A stretch of 64,000 nucleotides of DNA from Flammeovirgaceae bacterium UBA5008 (lineage in GTDB: Bacteria > Bacteroidota > Bacteroidia > Cytophagales > Cyclobacteriaceae): the NCBI GenBank assembly GCA_002398365.1, contig DGYK01000068.1:1-64000 (forward strand). The letters run 5' to 3'. Below, piece by piece: positions 51,114-60,106 of this stretch (positions are counted from its first letter, which is position 1; every line of letters starts with the position of its first letter). The position numbers and the translations under genes are program-made. The notes under the pieces are model-generated. The model was not told the origin of the DNA and ran no database searches. It saw only the letters and a program-made list of their open reading frames with translations.

Positions 51114-52181
51114 TTAGATTTTTTCCACTCCCAGTCCGGGCTTATCGGAGCAATACATTACGCCATCTTTCAGAATAAATCCTCCTTTTACTACATCGCG
51201 CGCCAGATCTAAGCTTCCATCTAAGTCGATATACTTTGTATTTGCGCATGAAAAAGCCAAATGCAATGCGGCAGTGATGCTAATGATACTCTCATCGTTG
51301 CAACCCCAGAAAAGATCTACACCGGCATTCAAGCCAATGTCGGCTATTTTCAAACCCTGACTAATGCCCCCACATTTCATCAACTTAATATTGAAGATAC
51401 CGGTCGCCCGTGGTTGTTTCACCAATTCGAATGCATTTTTAGGTGTCAACAATGATTCATCGGCTGCTAAAATCGCACGAATTTCATCAGGAAGCGTGCG
51501 CATTTCATCAATGGCTTTGGCTGGAAGCGGTTGCTCGATTAATTCAACTGCGAGGTGTTTGGTTTTATTGTAAAACTCAATGGTCTTAGCCACATCATAA
51601 CCTTGGTTGGCGTCAATACGGATGACAAACTTGTTACCGAATTTTTCACGGAGTTTTACGATACGTTCGATGTCTTCGGCTACGTCCTTGCCCAATTTCA
51701 CTTTTAGAACCGTAAAGCCACGCTCGCCATATTCTTGGGCTTCTTTCAAAGTCTCCTCCACATTTTTAATGCCGATGGTATTGGAAGTGGGTAATGAATG
51801 AATTTTCTGTCCAAGGAATTTTACGAGTGGAACGCCTAAAAACTTGGTGAATGCATCATACAAAGCAATATCAATGGCCGCACGTGCGGCAGGATTAGCC
51901 GGAAACTTATTCGTAACTTCAAATGTGAGTTGGTTTAACTCCCGAATATCTCTGCCCACTAAGAAGTGGAGGTTCTTTTCTTGTAAGGCATTCTGGCACT
52001 GTTCGAAGCTTTCACCTGTTACGTACTCGCTTGGATTGCCGGCACCTATTCCGGTGATTCCATTGTCCAATTCTATTTCGACAAATGCATTGAGAACTTC
52101 GTCAATCGTCTTGAAAGCGATGGTATAGGGTTTGGTATTGCCTAAATCAGCAGACCAGGTTTTGATGGATTTTATTTTCAT
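51114..52181 (-). CDS. Dipeptide epimerase (enolase superfamily)
   Basis: A 355-residue mandelate racemase-like barrel, probably an L-Ala-D/L-Glu (or related) dipeptide epimerase used in murein-peptide recycling. The N-terminal capping domain is about 1-120. Catalytic pair: K160/K162 in VLKVKLG and K266 in NIKLMKCGG. Metal ligands: D190 (IDANQGY), E216 (IEQPLP) and D241 (AADESL). The late DLDGS motif binds the substrate ammonium in dipeptide epimerases. The exact dipeptide is not predicted. Its ATG overlaps the ParE-type toxin stop by four bases. Confidence 0.92.
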   Translation of the reverse strand: MKIKSIKTWSADLGNTKPYTIAFKTIDEVLNAFVEIELDNGITGIGAGNPSEYVTGESFEQCQNALQEKNLHFLVGRDIRELNQLTFEVTNKFPANPAARAAIDIALYDAFTKFLGVPLVKFLGQKIHSLPTSNTIGIKNVEETLKEAQEYGERGFTVLKVKLGKDVAEDIERIVKLREKFGNKFVIRIDANQGYDVAKTIEFYNKTKHLAVELIEQPLPAKAIDEMRTLPDEIRAILAADESLLTPKNAFELVKQPRATGIFNIKLMKCGGISQGLKIADIGLNAGVDLFWGCNDESIISITAALHLAFSCANTKYIDLDGSLDLARDVVKGGFILKDGVMYCSDKPGLGVEKI

Positions 52182-52477
52182 TTGAGTCTTTTTCTAATGA
52201 GTTTGGGGTTTCTTGAATGATGGATGACACCAATTATTTTGATTATGCTATCATAAATTTTAAAAATCACCTTGTACGGAAAACGCTGTAACAAGGCAAC
52301 TCTTGATTGCTTGATTCTAAGTTGAAATGCAAGCGGATTACTTTCTATTAGTTTTAATGTGATTTCGAGGGAAGAAATAAACTCATTCTCTAAACCTTCT
52401 TTCTGGTCGCGATACCAATCAATGATCTCTGAAATATCTTGAACGGCAAATTCCGAAAGCTCAAGCGAGTAAGTCAC
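52178..52477 (-). CDS. RelE/ParE family toxin
   Basis: A 99-residue protein of the RelE/ParE fold: YSLELSEFAVQDISEIIDWY, then LEITLKLIESNPLAFQLR and FPYKVIFKIYDSIIKIIGVI with the closing HHSRNPKLI, typical of ParE-like toxins (gyrase or ribosome-dependent RNA target undetermined). The frame begins with GTG just after the antitoxin stop. It overlaps the epimerase start by four bases, so the toxin-antitoxin pair is inserted within an operon. Confidence 0.87.
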   Translation of the reverse strand: MTYSLELSEFAVQDISEIIDWYRDQKEGLENEFISSLEITLKLIESNPLAFQLRIKQSRVALLQRFPYKVIFKIYDSIIKIIGVIHHSRNPKLIRKRLK

Positions 52478-52479
52478 TA

Positions 52480-52692
52480 TTACAAAGAAAGTTTTCTTTT
52501 TGCCTCCTCCCAGCTGTAGGTTTTAGCTTCTCCAGATTCGATCAAATCGATTCTTCTAATAACTTCTTCCTCCTGCTCTTTCGTAAAGCTTCCCGTCTTA
52601 TGTGTATCTTCCGCAATACTGTCCCAGATAGCTTCTACCATTTCGAGTCTTTCATCGACACTTAGTTTTTTTATTTCCGTGATGTCAATCAT
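52480..52692 (-). CDS. Addiction module antitoxin (TIGR02574-type)
   Basis: A 70-residue acidic protein: IKKLSVDERLEMVEAIWDSI and IDLIESGEAKTYSWEEAKRK. This matches the putative addiction module component family that accompanies RelE/ParE toxins. It lies two bases before the toxin and 34 bases after the DUF1611 stop. Confidence 0.87.
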   Translation of the reverse strand: MIDITEIKKLSVDERLEMVEAIWDSIAEDTHKTGSFTKEQEEEVIRRIDLIESGEAKTYSWEEAKRKLSL

Positions 52693-52726
52693 AAAACAAA
52701 TCTACTTAATTTGAAGTCAGCAACCT

Positions 52727-53803
52727 TTACACCTGCGCAATCGATTTTTCGATCATGTCTTTAAAGATAGGTACTAATCGGCTTACACTATCTTCCAGCG
52801 GAAGAATTACCGGTATTCCCAACTCTTTTTCTTTTTGAGCTGCAAAACTTCTGGCATCCGCTTCTGCCATTTTATGGGTGTTGATTGTTACCGCTACCGT
52901 GGGCGATCCATAAATTCGGATCAGTTCAATTTCATCTTTCAGGTCTGCGATATTGGCGGGATAATCTTCCAATCCCTTATATTTTTTTCGGGCGGGATGG
53001 TGTTGCAAAACGGTGGCGGTAGCATCGGCAGACACGATCCACTCTGCCCCAGCCGGGCCACTTGGGTTGCGTAATGAAGATTGACCCTCAATAAAAATAA
53101 TATCGGGCTTGGCTTCTTCCCAACATTGCACAATGGCGTGTTCCATCTCACCGGAAATAAAGTCATTCAATGTGCTGTCAAAAACAAAACCATATTTTGC
53201 GCCTTGCATCCAGCCGGTTTGTCCGGTGTAAATCATCTCTGCACGATAACCTGCTTCGCGCATGGCCTGTACTAAAAAACGAGCGGTGGTTCGTTTTCCC
53301 AAAGCACAATCCGTACCCAATACGGCAATCTTAGGACAATGCACGGATTTGATTTTGCCCGACCAAAAATGTAGGTCTTTAAACTTCTTCGGCTTACGCA
53401 CATCAATAATCTCAAGCCCTCTTGATTTGGCAAAGTCCGCCAATTCGGTAATATCAGAGATGTATTCATGCAACCCGTTCACTAAGCTGTATCCATGAAC
53501 CAAAGCATCTTTCAAAATCACTCGAAGTGAATCCGGGATAACTCCGCCTTTAGTGGCGACACCTATAATTCCGTAAACAGCTTTTTCCTTGCTGTTCTTA
53601 GCAAAGTCTTCAATGGAAGCGTAGATAGGGATATTTCGCTTTTTACCATCCAGCACTTCACCGGCATCTTTGCCGGCTTGCTTATCATCGATGACACCTA
53701 TTATATTGAAACGCTCGGTGCCACGAATCAATCCGTGAGCTGTCTTACCATTAGAAGAATCTAAATGACCTGCGGTAATTATAATTGCATTTGATTTTTG
53801 CAT
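52727..53803 (-). CDS. DUF1611 family P-loop protein (DgcN-like)
   Basis: A 358-residue cytoplasmic protein. The N-terminal part starts MQKSNAIIITAGHLDSSNGK and has a Rossmann-like VIDDK region. The C-terminal P-loop domain is marked by AVLGTDCALGKRTTARFLV (Walker A-like GTDCALGKRT), EGQSSLRNPSGPAG and SPTVAVTINTHKM. DUF1611 genes often neighbour dipeptide epimerases, and DgcN members take part in D-glutamate metabolism; that role is inferred from context here. The ATG at 53803 gives the family start; the open frame runs 48 bases further. Confidence 0.85.
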   Translation of the reverse strand: MQKSNAIIITAGHLDSSNGKTAHGLIRGTERFNIIGVIDDKQAGKDAGEVLDGKKRNIPIYASIEDFAKNSKEKAVYGIIGVATKGGVIPDSLRVILKDALVHGYSLVNGLHEYISDITELADFAKSRGLEIIDVRKPKKFKDLHFWSGKIKSVHCPKIAVLGTDCALGKRTTARFLVQAMREAGYRAEMIYTGQTGWMQGAKYGFVFDSTLNDFISGEMEHAIVQCWEEAKPDIIFIEGQSSLRNPSGPAGAEWIVSADATATVLQHHPARKKYKGLEDYPANIADLKDEIELIRIYGSPTVAVTINTHKMAEADARSFAAQKEKELGIPVILPLEDSVSRLVPIFKDMIEKSIAQV

Positions 53804-53884
53804 AGCTGAAAGTTGAATTCGAAAATTCGTTGAAAGTGGTGGTATGTGCAAGTAATTTTTAGGGAACAGTTAAATCGTTTTCGT

Positions 53885-55126
53885 CTAGCGGTCAATCCGA
53901 AATTCAGAAAGATCAGGCTTATACTTCCTTTTTCGCTTACGCTCGTACTCATAAATTACTTGCCCCAAATTTTTCATGAAAGGATAGCCAATGGTTTTGT
54001 ATTCATACTTTCCATCATTATAAATTCCATCGGTGTTTGTATTAATCACCGCAGAAAGCATAAACTCCACCCCATTTTCAAAATCTACGATGTAAGCATT
54101 GTCAATTAAATAACCATAGGCATCTCCTACCTTATTAAAGACTCTAATATTGTTTGGGATGGGGGTTGGGTCATCGCCAAATAAAAGAAACTTACAATAA
54201 GCATCGTACAGTGTCGAATCTTTATAATAAGCTGGCTCCTGCGTTTCTCGCGGCAATTGAGACATGTACTTCATTACAAACTGTCTGTCATCCTGAGTCA
54301 GATTAAATCTTCGGTTTGCATCGACCGCTTCCGGAAATAAAATAGCTTTCAAGATTTCCTGCTGTTCTTGCAAAGGGTATGAATTCTTGTAGGTAAAGTC
54401 AAATGGTAGTCGGATCAGTGAGTCTTTCCGGATAAAACCTTTTCCTTTCAAAACTTTACGAGGAGCACGAATGGAATCGGTATTGACTAACATAGGCTGC
54501 ATAAATAGGACGGTGTCGTTTCGCACAAATCGAACTGCTTCTGTATGTCGATTTTGATCGGGGGTAAGCGGCCGCTCCAGTCGATGCAGAAACCGCACAT
54601 TGTATCCTTTTGCGCGCATCTTTTCATTCGTTGCCTTTTGCCCGACAAACTCATAAAGTCTATTAAAAGCATCATTATCACTGACAACCATAATTTTTTT
54701 AGCATAATGTGCGATGGTTGGGATGCTGTCTTGAGCGGTTGTGTCCATTTTCACCGACAACTGACCTTCATACAAACTATCATGGTAAATGGGGGAATAT
54801 TTATCGATTGAATATCCCTGCGAGCGTAGCTCATTTAATTTTTCAAAAGCCAATAAAACTTGCGGCAGTTTGACCGTACTAGCCGGATAAAAATAATGCG
54901 TAGAATCTACTTGATAGTAAAAAGACTTAAAACTGGGTCTATTGAGCGAATCGCGAATGATTTGGGTATACATAATTTGAACTTCGAAGCTGTCGTTGGA
55001 AAGTATGGCCTGAAATTTGGAGGTATTACGTTCGAGTAGATGAGTTAGAAAGAGTTCATCTTCGGGAATAGGGCGTTCGCATGCTGCTAATGCAACGAAG
55101 AGAATGGATAATAGAATTCGAATCAT
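53885..55126 (-). CDS. Class A beta-lactamase-related serine hydrolase, lipoprotein
   Basis: A 413-residue lipoprotein with lipobox LAAC (Cys at 16). Beta-lactamase fold motifs are present: STVK at 83-86 (nucleophile and general base), SDN at 149-151, and NKVGDAYGYLID corresponding to the KTG strand as KVG. It is about 120 residues longer than true class A enzymes and lacks an obvious Glu166 omega loop, so a D,D-peptidase or peptide hydrolase role on peptidoglycan is as likely as penicillin hydrolysis. It heads the minus-strand block ending with the epimerase and amidase. Confidence 0.85.
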   Translation of the reverse strand: MIRILLSILFVALAACERPIPEDELFLTHLLERNTSKFQAILSNDSFEVQIMYTQIIRDSLNRPSFKSFYYQVDSTHYFYPASTVKLPQVLLAFEKLNELRSQGYSIDKYSPIYHDSLYEGQLSVKMDTTAQDSIPTIAHYAKKIMVVSDNDAFNRLYEFVGQKATNEKMRAKGYNVRFLHRLERPLTPDQNRHTEAVRFVRNDTVLFMQPMLVNTDSIRAPRKVLKGKGFIRKDSLIRLPFDFTYKNSYPLQEQQEILKAILFPEAVDANRRFNLTQDDRQFVMKYMSQLPRETQEPAYYKDSTLYDAYCKFLLFGDDPTPIPNNIRVFNKVGDAYGYLIDNAYIVDFENGVEFMLSAVINTNTDGIYNDGKYEYKTIGYPFMKNLGQVIYEYERKRKRKYKPDLSEFRIDR

Positions 55127-55236
55127 AGCAAAGTTGTTGGCTCAAATTAGCTTAATTTTGTGAAGACTGCGCTTAAATTGGATTATTAGTAATTACTGTA
55201 ATCTATCAAGTTTAGAAACATTTATAATTTGAATTT

Positions 55237-55656
55237 ATGAAAGCACTTGTTTTGTTTTTCTTAGTTGGGCTTAGCGGTTCCATTTATGGTCAAGGAATTA
55301 TTGGCACGTGGCAATTGACAGACGATCAAAGCTGCCTGAAAGCACAGTTTGAAAAAAGTGATACTGAAAAGGAATTGGAGAAATCGATGGGTTCGACCCA
55401 AACGGGTGTAGCAAAACTGATTCGTTTTGATAAAAAAGGAAACGGTGAAGAAGGCATTTTTTCAGTTGGTAAAAAGAAAGGCACTGGCATGACTTCCTTT
55501 CAATATGATGTAAAAGGCAATGAATTATTTTTGAAAGATAAAAAATCGGGGATCATCACACAGAGGTTCATTATTGATGATGTCACCGAGTCGACTCTAA
55601 AGATTCACAATGCACTAAAAGATTGCGAAGTCAAGATTTTTTCGAGGGTAAAGTAA
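55237..55656 (+). CDS. Small secreted lipocalin-like protein
   Basis: A 139-residue protein with a signal peptide (LVLFFLVGLSGSIYGQ) and a mature lipocalin-like pattern: GTWQLTDDQS start, FDKKGNGEEGIFSVG, YDVKGNELFLKDK and VTESTLKIHN. Two cysteines (mature part) could pair. Ligand and role unknown. It ends three bases before rlmN and may be cotranscribed. Confidence 0.75.
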   Translation: MKALVLFFLVGLSGSIYGQGIIGTWQLTDDQSCLKAQFEKSDTEKELEKSMGSTQTGVAKLIRFDKKGNGEEGIFSVGKKKGTGMTSFQYDVKGNELFLKDKKSGIITQRFIIDDVTESTLKIHNALKDCEVKIFSRVK

Positions 55657-55659
55657 ATT

Positions 55660-56706
55660 ATGGAAGAAACATCAATCAAAAGAGACATTCGCAAACTGAA
55701 GTTAGATGAACTGAAAGCGTTTTTTGTTGAACATGGCGAAAAACCCTTCCGTGCCCAACAGGCGTATGAATGGCTGTGGATTAAATCGGCCAAAAGTTTT
55801 GATCAAATGACGAATCTCTCCCTGGAAACGAGGGAGATGATGAAAAAACACTTTGTAATCAATCACATCAAAGTAGACAAGATGCAACGCAGTGCTGATG
55901 GCACCATCAAAAATGCCGTCACTCTACACGATGGGTTAGTGGTAGAATCGGTTCTCATTCCAACGGAAAAAAGAATCACCGCTTGCGTATCCTCGCAAGT
56001 AGGTTGTAGTCTGGCTTGTAAATTTTGTGCTACCGCCAAACTAAAGCGGCAGCGCAACTTAAGTCCAGATGAAATTTATGATCAGGTTGTAGCCATCAAA
56101 GAGCAAGCCGAATTGTTTTATGGTCGCCCGTTAACCAACATCGTATTTATGGGCATGGGCGAGCCGTTGCTCAATTATGCCAATGTAACCGAAGCGATTT
56201 CTAAAATCACCAACCAAAAAGGGTTAGGCATGGCCACCAAGCGGATAACAGTCTCCACAGTAGGCGTAGCTAAGATGATCATGAAAATGGCCGATGACGG
56301 AGTCAAATTCAATTTGGCCGTTTCATTACATGCAGCGATCAATAAAACACGTTCCTCGATTATGCCCATCAATGATTCCAATTCGCTGGAAGAATTAGGT
56401 GAAGCACTTGCCTATTGGTACCAAAAAACAAAAAGCAAAGTCACTTATGAATACGTAGTTTGGAAAGGTATTAACGATTCATTAGAACATGCCGAGGCCT
56501 TACTCAAGTTCTGCAAAATCATTCCATCGAAAGTAAACCTGATTGAATACAACCCTATTGATGATGGTGAATTTCAGCAAGCTTCCGATGAAGCTCTAAA
56601 CATGTACATGGATCTTTTAGAGCGAAATGGAATTACTACCCGCATTCGCAAAAGTCGTGGCAAAGACATTGATGCTGCCTGCGGACAGCTAGCGAACAAA
56701 GGATAA
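55660..56706 (+). CDS. rlmN: Dual-specificity 23S rRNA (adenine-2503-C2)/tRNA methyltransferase RlmN
   Basis: A 348-residue radical SAM enzyme that methylates A2503 of 23S rRNA and A37 of some tRNAs. The cluster motif GCSLACKFCATA provides the CxxxCxxC cysteines. GMGEPLLNYANV, KRITVSTVGVAKMI and NLAVSLHAAINKTRS are family segments, and the late AACGQL supplies the methylation cysteine. The N-terminal helical domain FRAQQAYEWLWIKSAKSF is present. Length is normal. Confidence 0.97.
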   Translation: MEETSIKRDIRKLKLDELKAFFVEHGEKPFRAQQAYEWLWIKSAKSFDQMTNLSLETREMMKKHFVINHIKVDKMQRSADGTIKNAVTLHDGLVVESVLIPTEKRITACVSSQVGCSLACKFCATAKLKRQRNLSPDEIYDQVVAIKEQAELFYGRPLTNIVFMGMGEPLLNYANVTEAISKITNQKGLGMATKRITVSTVGVAKMIMKMADDGVKFNLAVSLHAAINKTRSSIMPINDSNSLEELGEALAYWYQKTKSKVTYEYVVWKGINDSLEHAEALLKFCKIIPSKVNLIEYNPIDDGEFQQASDEALNMYMDLLERNGITTRIRKSRGKDIDAACGQLANKG

Positions 56707-56774
56707 TTAATTTTAATAAAACCATTTCGCCACTACATTCATCGTATTAGTATATTTCGGAGATTACCGTTTGT

Positions 56775-57482
56775 ATGCCTAAACTGAAGTTAATTATTGT
56801 AGCTGTATTTGCCCTTCTTGTATTTGGGCATACAAAGGTAGTTGTTGGCCAGAGACTCATTCAAGGGATGGTGGTGGACTCGCTAACACTCAATAACCTT
56901 CCGGCCGTTAATGTGAAAATCAAAAATACCAACCGAGGAACTTCCACAAATCCGAATGGAATTTTTACCATTCTGGCATCTGAAAAAGATACTTTGATTT
57001 TTTCATACATCGGCTACACCAAAGCTGTAGTGCCTGTAAACTTCGAAGATGAAACGATGTTTGTCCGCCTCACGGAAGAAAGCTTGATGCTGAAAGAAGT
57101 TGTTATCAAAGACCAGGGCTTTCATATCGTTCAGAAATACCCTAAATCTCCCACCCTTACTACCACCAAACCATTGAAAGCCCGTAGTACAGTGGGTGTA
57201 GGTGTCAATTTCGCCTACTTTTCAAAATTGGAAAAAGAGAAAAGAAAATTGGTAAAAGTAATGGCCGATAATGAAAAGGTTAAAACCTATCTGGATATTG
57301 TAACTAATCCTGATTTCCGAAACGATGTCATGGATCGCTACGCAATTACGGAAGAGCGCTTTTATGATATTCTGGCCGTGTACAACGAAAAGAACCGAGA
57401 AATCATGTATTCCTCTAATAAAGGTCTGATCATGAATTCGTTACTTTCTTTTTTCCAAAATGCCGCTGGCAAGAAAAAATAA
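56775..57482 (+). CDS. Envelope protein with carboxypeptidase-like regulatory domain
   Basis: A 235-residue secreted protein. A signal peptide (about 1-26, ending VVVGQ) is followed by a CarboxypepD_reg-like beta-sandwich (27-108: LIQGMVVDSLTLNNLPAVNV, NPNGIFTI, DTLIFSYIGYTKAVV), then a helical region (140-235) with charged repeats. Such domains often occur in SusC-like receptors but also in stand-alone envelope proteins like this one. No receptor or SusD gene lies nearby. Function unknown. Confidence 0.78.
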   Translation: MPKLKLIIVAVFALLVFGHTKVVVGQRLIQGMVVDSLTLNNLPAVNVKIKNTNRGTSTNPNGIFTILASEKDTLIFSYIGYTKAVVPVNFEDETMFVRLTEESLMLKEVVIKDQGFHIVQKYPKSPTLTTTKPLKARSTVGVGVNFAYFSKLEKEKRKLVKVMADNEKVKTYLDIVTNPDFRNDVMDRYAITEERFYDILAVYNEKNREIMYSSNKGLIMNSLLSFFQNAAGKKK

Positions 57483-57546
57483 TTTCAGCACCTTGATTAA
57501 ACCTAACGAGGCCAGGCGCATCCAAGTGACAAAAAAATTAACCCCT

Positions 57547-58392
57547 ATGAAAACGAATACATTCAATTTTAATTGGAAAAGCGTGGTACTTTCCACAGTT
57601 TTTATTGCCACCAGCATGGTAGCTTGCAAGGATAACTCCGAAGACTTTGCTGATGAGGAGGCAACCGTTCAAAATGCAGCAATTGGCGATAACGAAGCAG
57701 ATGATGCTTCTCAAGTTTCTTACGCTGCTGAGTTTGATGCAAAAGGTGCTCGTGTTGAAAGAGCTTTGCCCGCCTGCGCAGTTGTTACGAATGACAAAAC
57801 CAACAAAATCTTAACTATTGATTTTGGCACCGGATGCACAGGAGCTTATGGTAGAACTCGGAGTGGTAAAATTTTGATTCAGTACAGCGGTGTATTGGGC
57901 GACAGCTCAGCAAATCGTACGATCACTTTCGAAAATTATAAAGTGAACAGCAAAAGCATTGAAGGAACCATAGAAGTTAGAGATATACTTAAAAATACCT
58001 CTGGCAACTTACAAGCAACTCGCAAGCTTACCAATTTAAAAGTAACGTTCGCCAGTGGAAAATCGATCACAGTTAATGGATCTCGCACTCGGGAATGGAT
58101 TGCAGGAGCAGGTGATGGAAACCCCGATAACAATAAATACAGAATTACAGGAACCCTCGAGGGCACCACTTCAACAGGACGCTCATTTACCCAAGAAATC
58201 ACGACTCCGATCGTAGTTGACTTTGCTTGCGCGAAAGAAGGTAAGTTTGCCCGCGTATCGGGTGTGGTTGAATTCACCAAAGTAGGCGGATTTGGCACCC
58301 GTAAAAGAACTGTAGACTATGGTGATGGTACTTGTGACAACACGATCACTGTCACCACATTCCGAAGAACATACACGATCACTGCAGATTAA
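57547..58392 (+). CDS. Lipoprotein of unknown function
   Basis: A 281-residue lipoprotein: basic start MKTNTFNFNWK, hydrophobic segment and lipobox SMVAC, then an acidic linker (NSEDFADEEATVQ). The mature part is strand-rich with repeated RTRSGKILIQYSG and RTYTIT elements and several cysteines. The frame extends 87 bases upstream into the end of the preceding gene, but the signal peptide places the start at ATG 57547. No family recognised. It is followed by a terminator. Confidence 0.78.
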   Translation: MKTNTFNFNWKSVVLSTVFIATSMVACKDNSEDFADEEATVQNAAIGDNEADDASQVSYAAEFDAKGARVERALPACAVVTNDKTNKILTIDFGTGCTGAYGRTRSGKILIQYSGVLGDSSANRTITFENYKVNSKSIEGTIEVRDILKNTSGNLQATRKLTNLKVTFASGKSITVNGSRTREWIAGAGDGNPDNNKYRITGTLEGTTSTGRSFTQEITTPIVVDFACAKEGKFARVSGVVEFTKVGGFGTRKRTVDYGDGTCDNTITVTTFRRTYTITAD

Positions 58393-58415
58393 CCCAAATA
58401 ATTTTCATGCGATCG

Positions 58416-58449
58416 AAACCCTTGAGGAAACTCGAGGGTTTTCTTTTTT
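58416..58449 (+). terminator. Intrinsic terminator after the 57.5-58.4 kb lipoprotein gene
   Basis: AAACCCTTGAG (58416-58426) pairs with CTCGAGGGTTT (58431-58441), one G-T, around a GAAA tetraloop, followed by a T-rich run (TTCTTTTTTG). It starts 24 bases after the lipoprotein stop and ends before the VIT-family gene. Confidence 0.85.
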
Positions 58450-58472
58450 GTAACTTTATCAAAAATTGAGGA

Positions 58473-59150
58473 ATGGAAGAACATTTTAAAAGTTCCGAGA
58501 AAGTAAGAGACTTTGTCATTGGCATGAGCGATGGCCTCACCGTTCCATTTGCGTTGGCAGCTGGTTTGAGTGGCGCTGTTAACTCTACGGATATCGTGAT
58601 CACAGCCGGACTGGCTGAAATTGCCGCGGGGTCCATTGCCATGGGACTTGGTGGCTATCTGGCCGGAAGAACTGAAATTGAACATTACGAGTCAGAAGAA
58701 AGAAGAGAATACGATGAGATCATTCATAAACATGAAATTGAAATAGCCGAGACGAAAGAAATTTTTGCTCAGTATGGCATAAGTGAGGAGCTACAAGAAA
58801 AAATAGCTCGCGAGATGGCCAAGAAACCCAAAGAGTGGGTGGATTTTATGATGCGCTTCGAACTTGGTCTCGAGCGGCCCGACAAAAACCGAGCACACAC
58901 CAGCGCGTTCATCATTGCCGCCAGCTACATCATGGGAGGACTTATTCCACTCAGTGCGTATTTCTTTACAGACACAGCCCAAGAAGGATTAGTCTACTCG
59001 AGCATCATCACCTTAATATGCCTAACTATCTTCGGGTTGGTTAAGAGCAAGTTAACGGGCCAACCCTTATTGAAGGGAGCTGTACGTGTTACCTTAATTG
59101 GTGCCGCTGCTGCAGCCGCAGCGTTTGCTATTGCTAAGATGATTGCATAG
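58473..59150 (+). CDS. VIT1/CCC1 family Fe2+/Mn2+ transporter
   Basis: A 225-residue inner-membrane protein. RDFVIGMSDGLTVPFALAAG and the long AEIAAGSIAMGLGGYLAGRT are the family signatures (helices 1-2). A cytosolic acidic segment (about 70-125, many Glu) is the metal-binding region, followed by two or three helices (LIPLSAYFF; LIGAAAAAAAFAI). It probably moves iron or manganese out of the cytosol. It stands alone between a terminator and the convergent rhomboid gene. Confidence 0.92.
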   Translation: MEEHFKSSEKVRDFVIGMSDGLTVPFALAAGLSGAVNSTDIVITAGLAEIAAGSIAMGLGGYLAGRTEIEHYESEERREYDEIIHKHEIEIAETKEIFAQYGISEELQEKIAREMAKKPKEWVDFMMRFELGLERPDKNRAHTSAFIIAASYIMGGLIPLSAYFFTDTAQEGLVYSSIITLICLTIFGLVKSKLTGQPLLKGAVRVTLIGAAAAAAAFAIAKMIA

Positions 59151-59153
59151 GTT

Positions 59154-60050
59154 TTATTTCTTACTGGCGTTAAAAAGTTTTTCCTTCTCTTCTTTGGAGA
59201 GACTTTCATAACCTCGGTCAGAAATTTTATCGAGTATCGCATCGATCTCGTCTTGTGATGCTTTCGAAGTTACCGAAGTAGATTTTCTTCCTTTTGGCTC
59301 ATCTTTACGGTAAGTCACTTTTACTTTTGGACGAGGTTGGAACAATGATTTCGTTGCATCGATAACAGATGTTATCCAGCCGCCCCAGTTGATGCCAGCT
59401 TGCATTTGTCGAATGTAAATGAAGCCTATCAAAGCTCCACCTAAGTGAGCGAGGTTTCCACCGGCATTCCCTCCGATCGTTCCAAGAAAAGACAAGAAAA
59501 CGATAATTGCCGCGATATATTTGATTCTTACGGCCCCGAAAAAGAGCATAAAGAAAGTATAGTCTGGAAGTAAAGTTGCAGCAGCAACTACAATAGCATT
59601 GACGCTGGCAGATGCACCCACCATCACAATAGGATCAGCTATTGACTGCCCCATGAAGTATGGGATAAAATTATATGACAATAAATAGAAAACGGCTCCG
59701 GCTATTGCACCCAATACATAGACCGCAATCAATTTGTCACTACCTAAATACTCCACAAATAACTTACCAAACCAATAAAGAGTCAGCATATTAAAGAGGA
59801 TATGCAGAATTCCTCTTAAATCATGGGCGAAAGAATATGTAAGCAGGGTCCAAGGCCTTGTAACAAACTCAGTAAATCTAGCAGGGATTTGGAATTGCTT
59901 ATGAATTGCTTCAAAGAAGGAAGGAAATCCACCGATCTCTGAAATAACCATAATCACGCCAAGTATAACAAACACAACCACGTTGATAATGATCAACTGC
60001 ACATGTGCATTGTTATATTTCTGAAATGCGTTTTTAAATTCTTCGAACAC
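59154..60050 (-). CDS. Rhomboid family intramembrane serine protease 1
   Basis: A 298-residue protein with six or seven membrane helices. The nucleophile motif is VGASASVNAIVV and the catalytic histidine is in NLAHLGGALIGF; SFAHDLRGILHILFNMLTLY is the conserved HxxxN-type helix. A hydrophilic C-terminal tail (about 225-298) ends with a small helical DUF6576-like piece, DEIDAILDKISDRGYESLSK. The frame begins with GTG (60048-60050); no ATG is available before the first helix. It is downstream of the second rhomboid in the mutL operon. Confidence 0.88.
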   Translation of the reverse strand: MFEEFKNAFQKYNNAHVQLIIINVVVFVILGVIMVISEIGGFPSFFEAIHKQFQIPARFTEFVTRPWTLLTYSFAHDLRGILHILFNMLTLYWFGKLFVEYLGSDKLIAVYVLGAIAGAVFYLLSYNFIPYFMGQSIADPIVMVGASASVNAIVVAAATLLPDYTFFMLFFGAVRIKYIAAIIVFLSFLGTIGGNAGGNLAHLGGALIGFIYIRQMQAGINWGGWITSVIDATKSLFQPRPKVKVTYRKDEPKGRKSTSVTSKASQDEIDAILDKISDRGYESLSKEEKEKLFNASKK

Positions 60051-60106
60051 AGCTAGTGATTTACTTATTCTGCAACAACGAACTGATTAATAAAGTTACA
60101 TGGATT

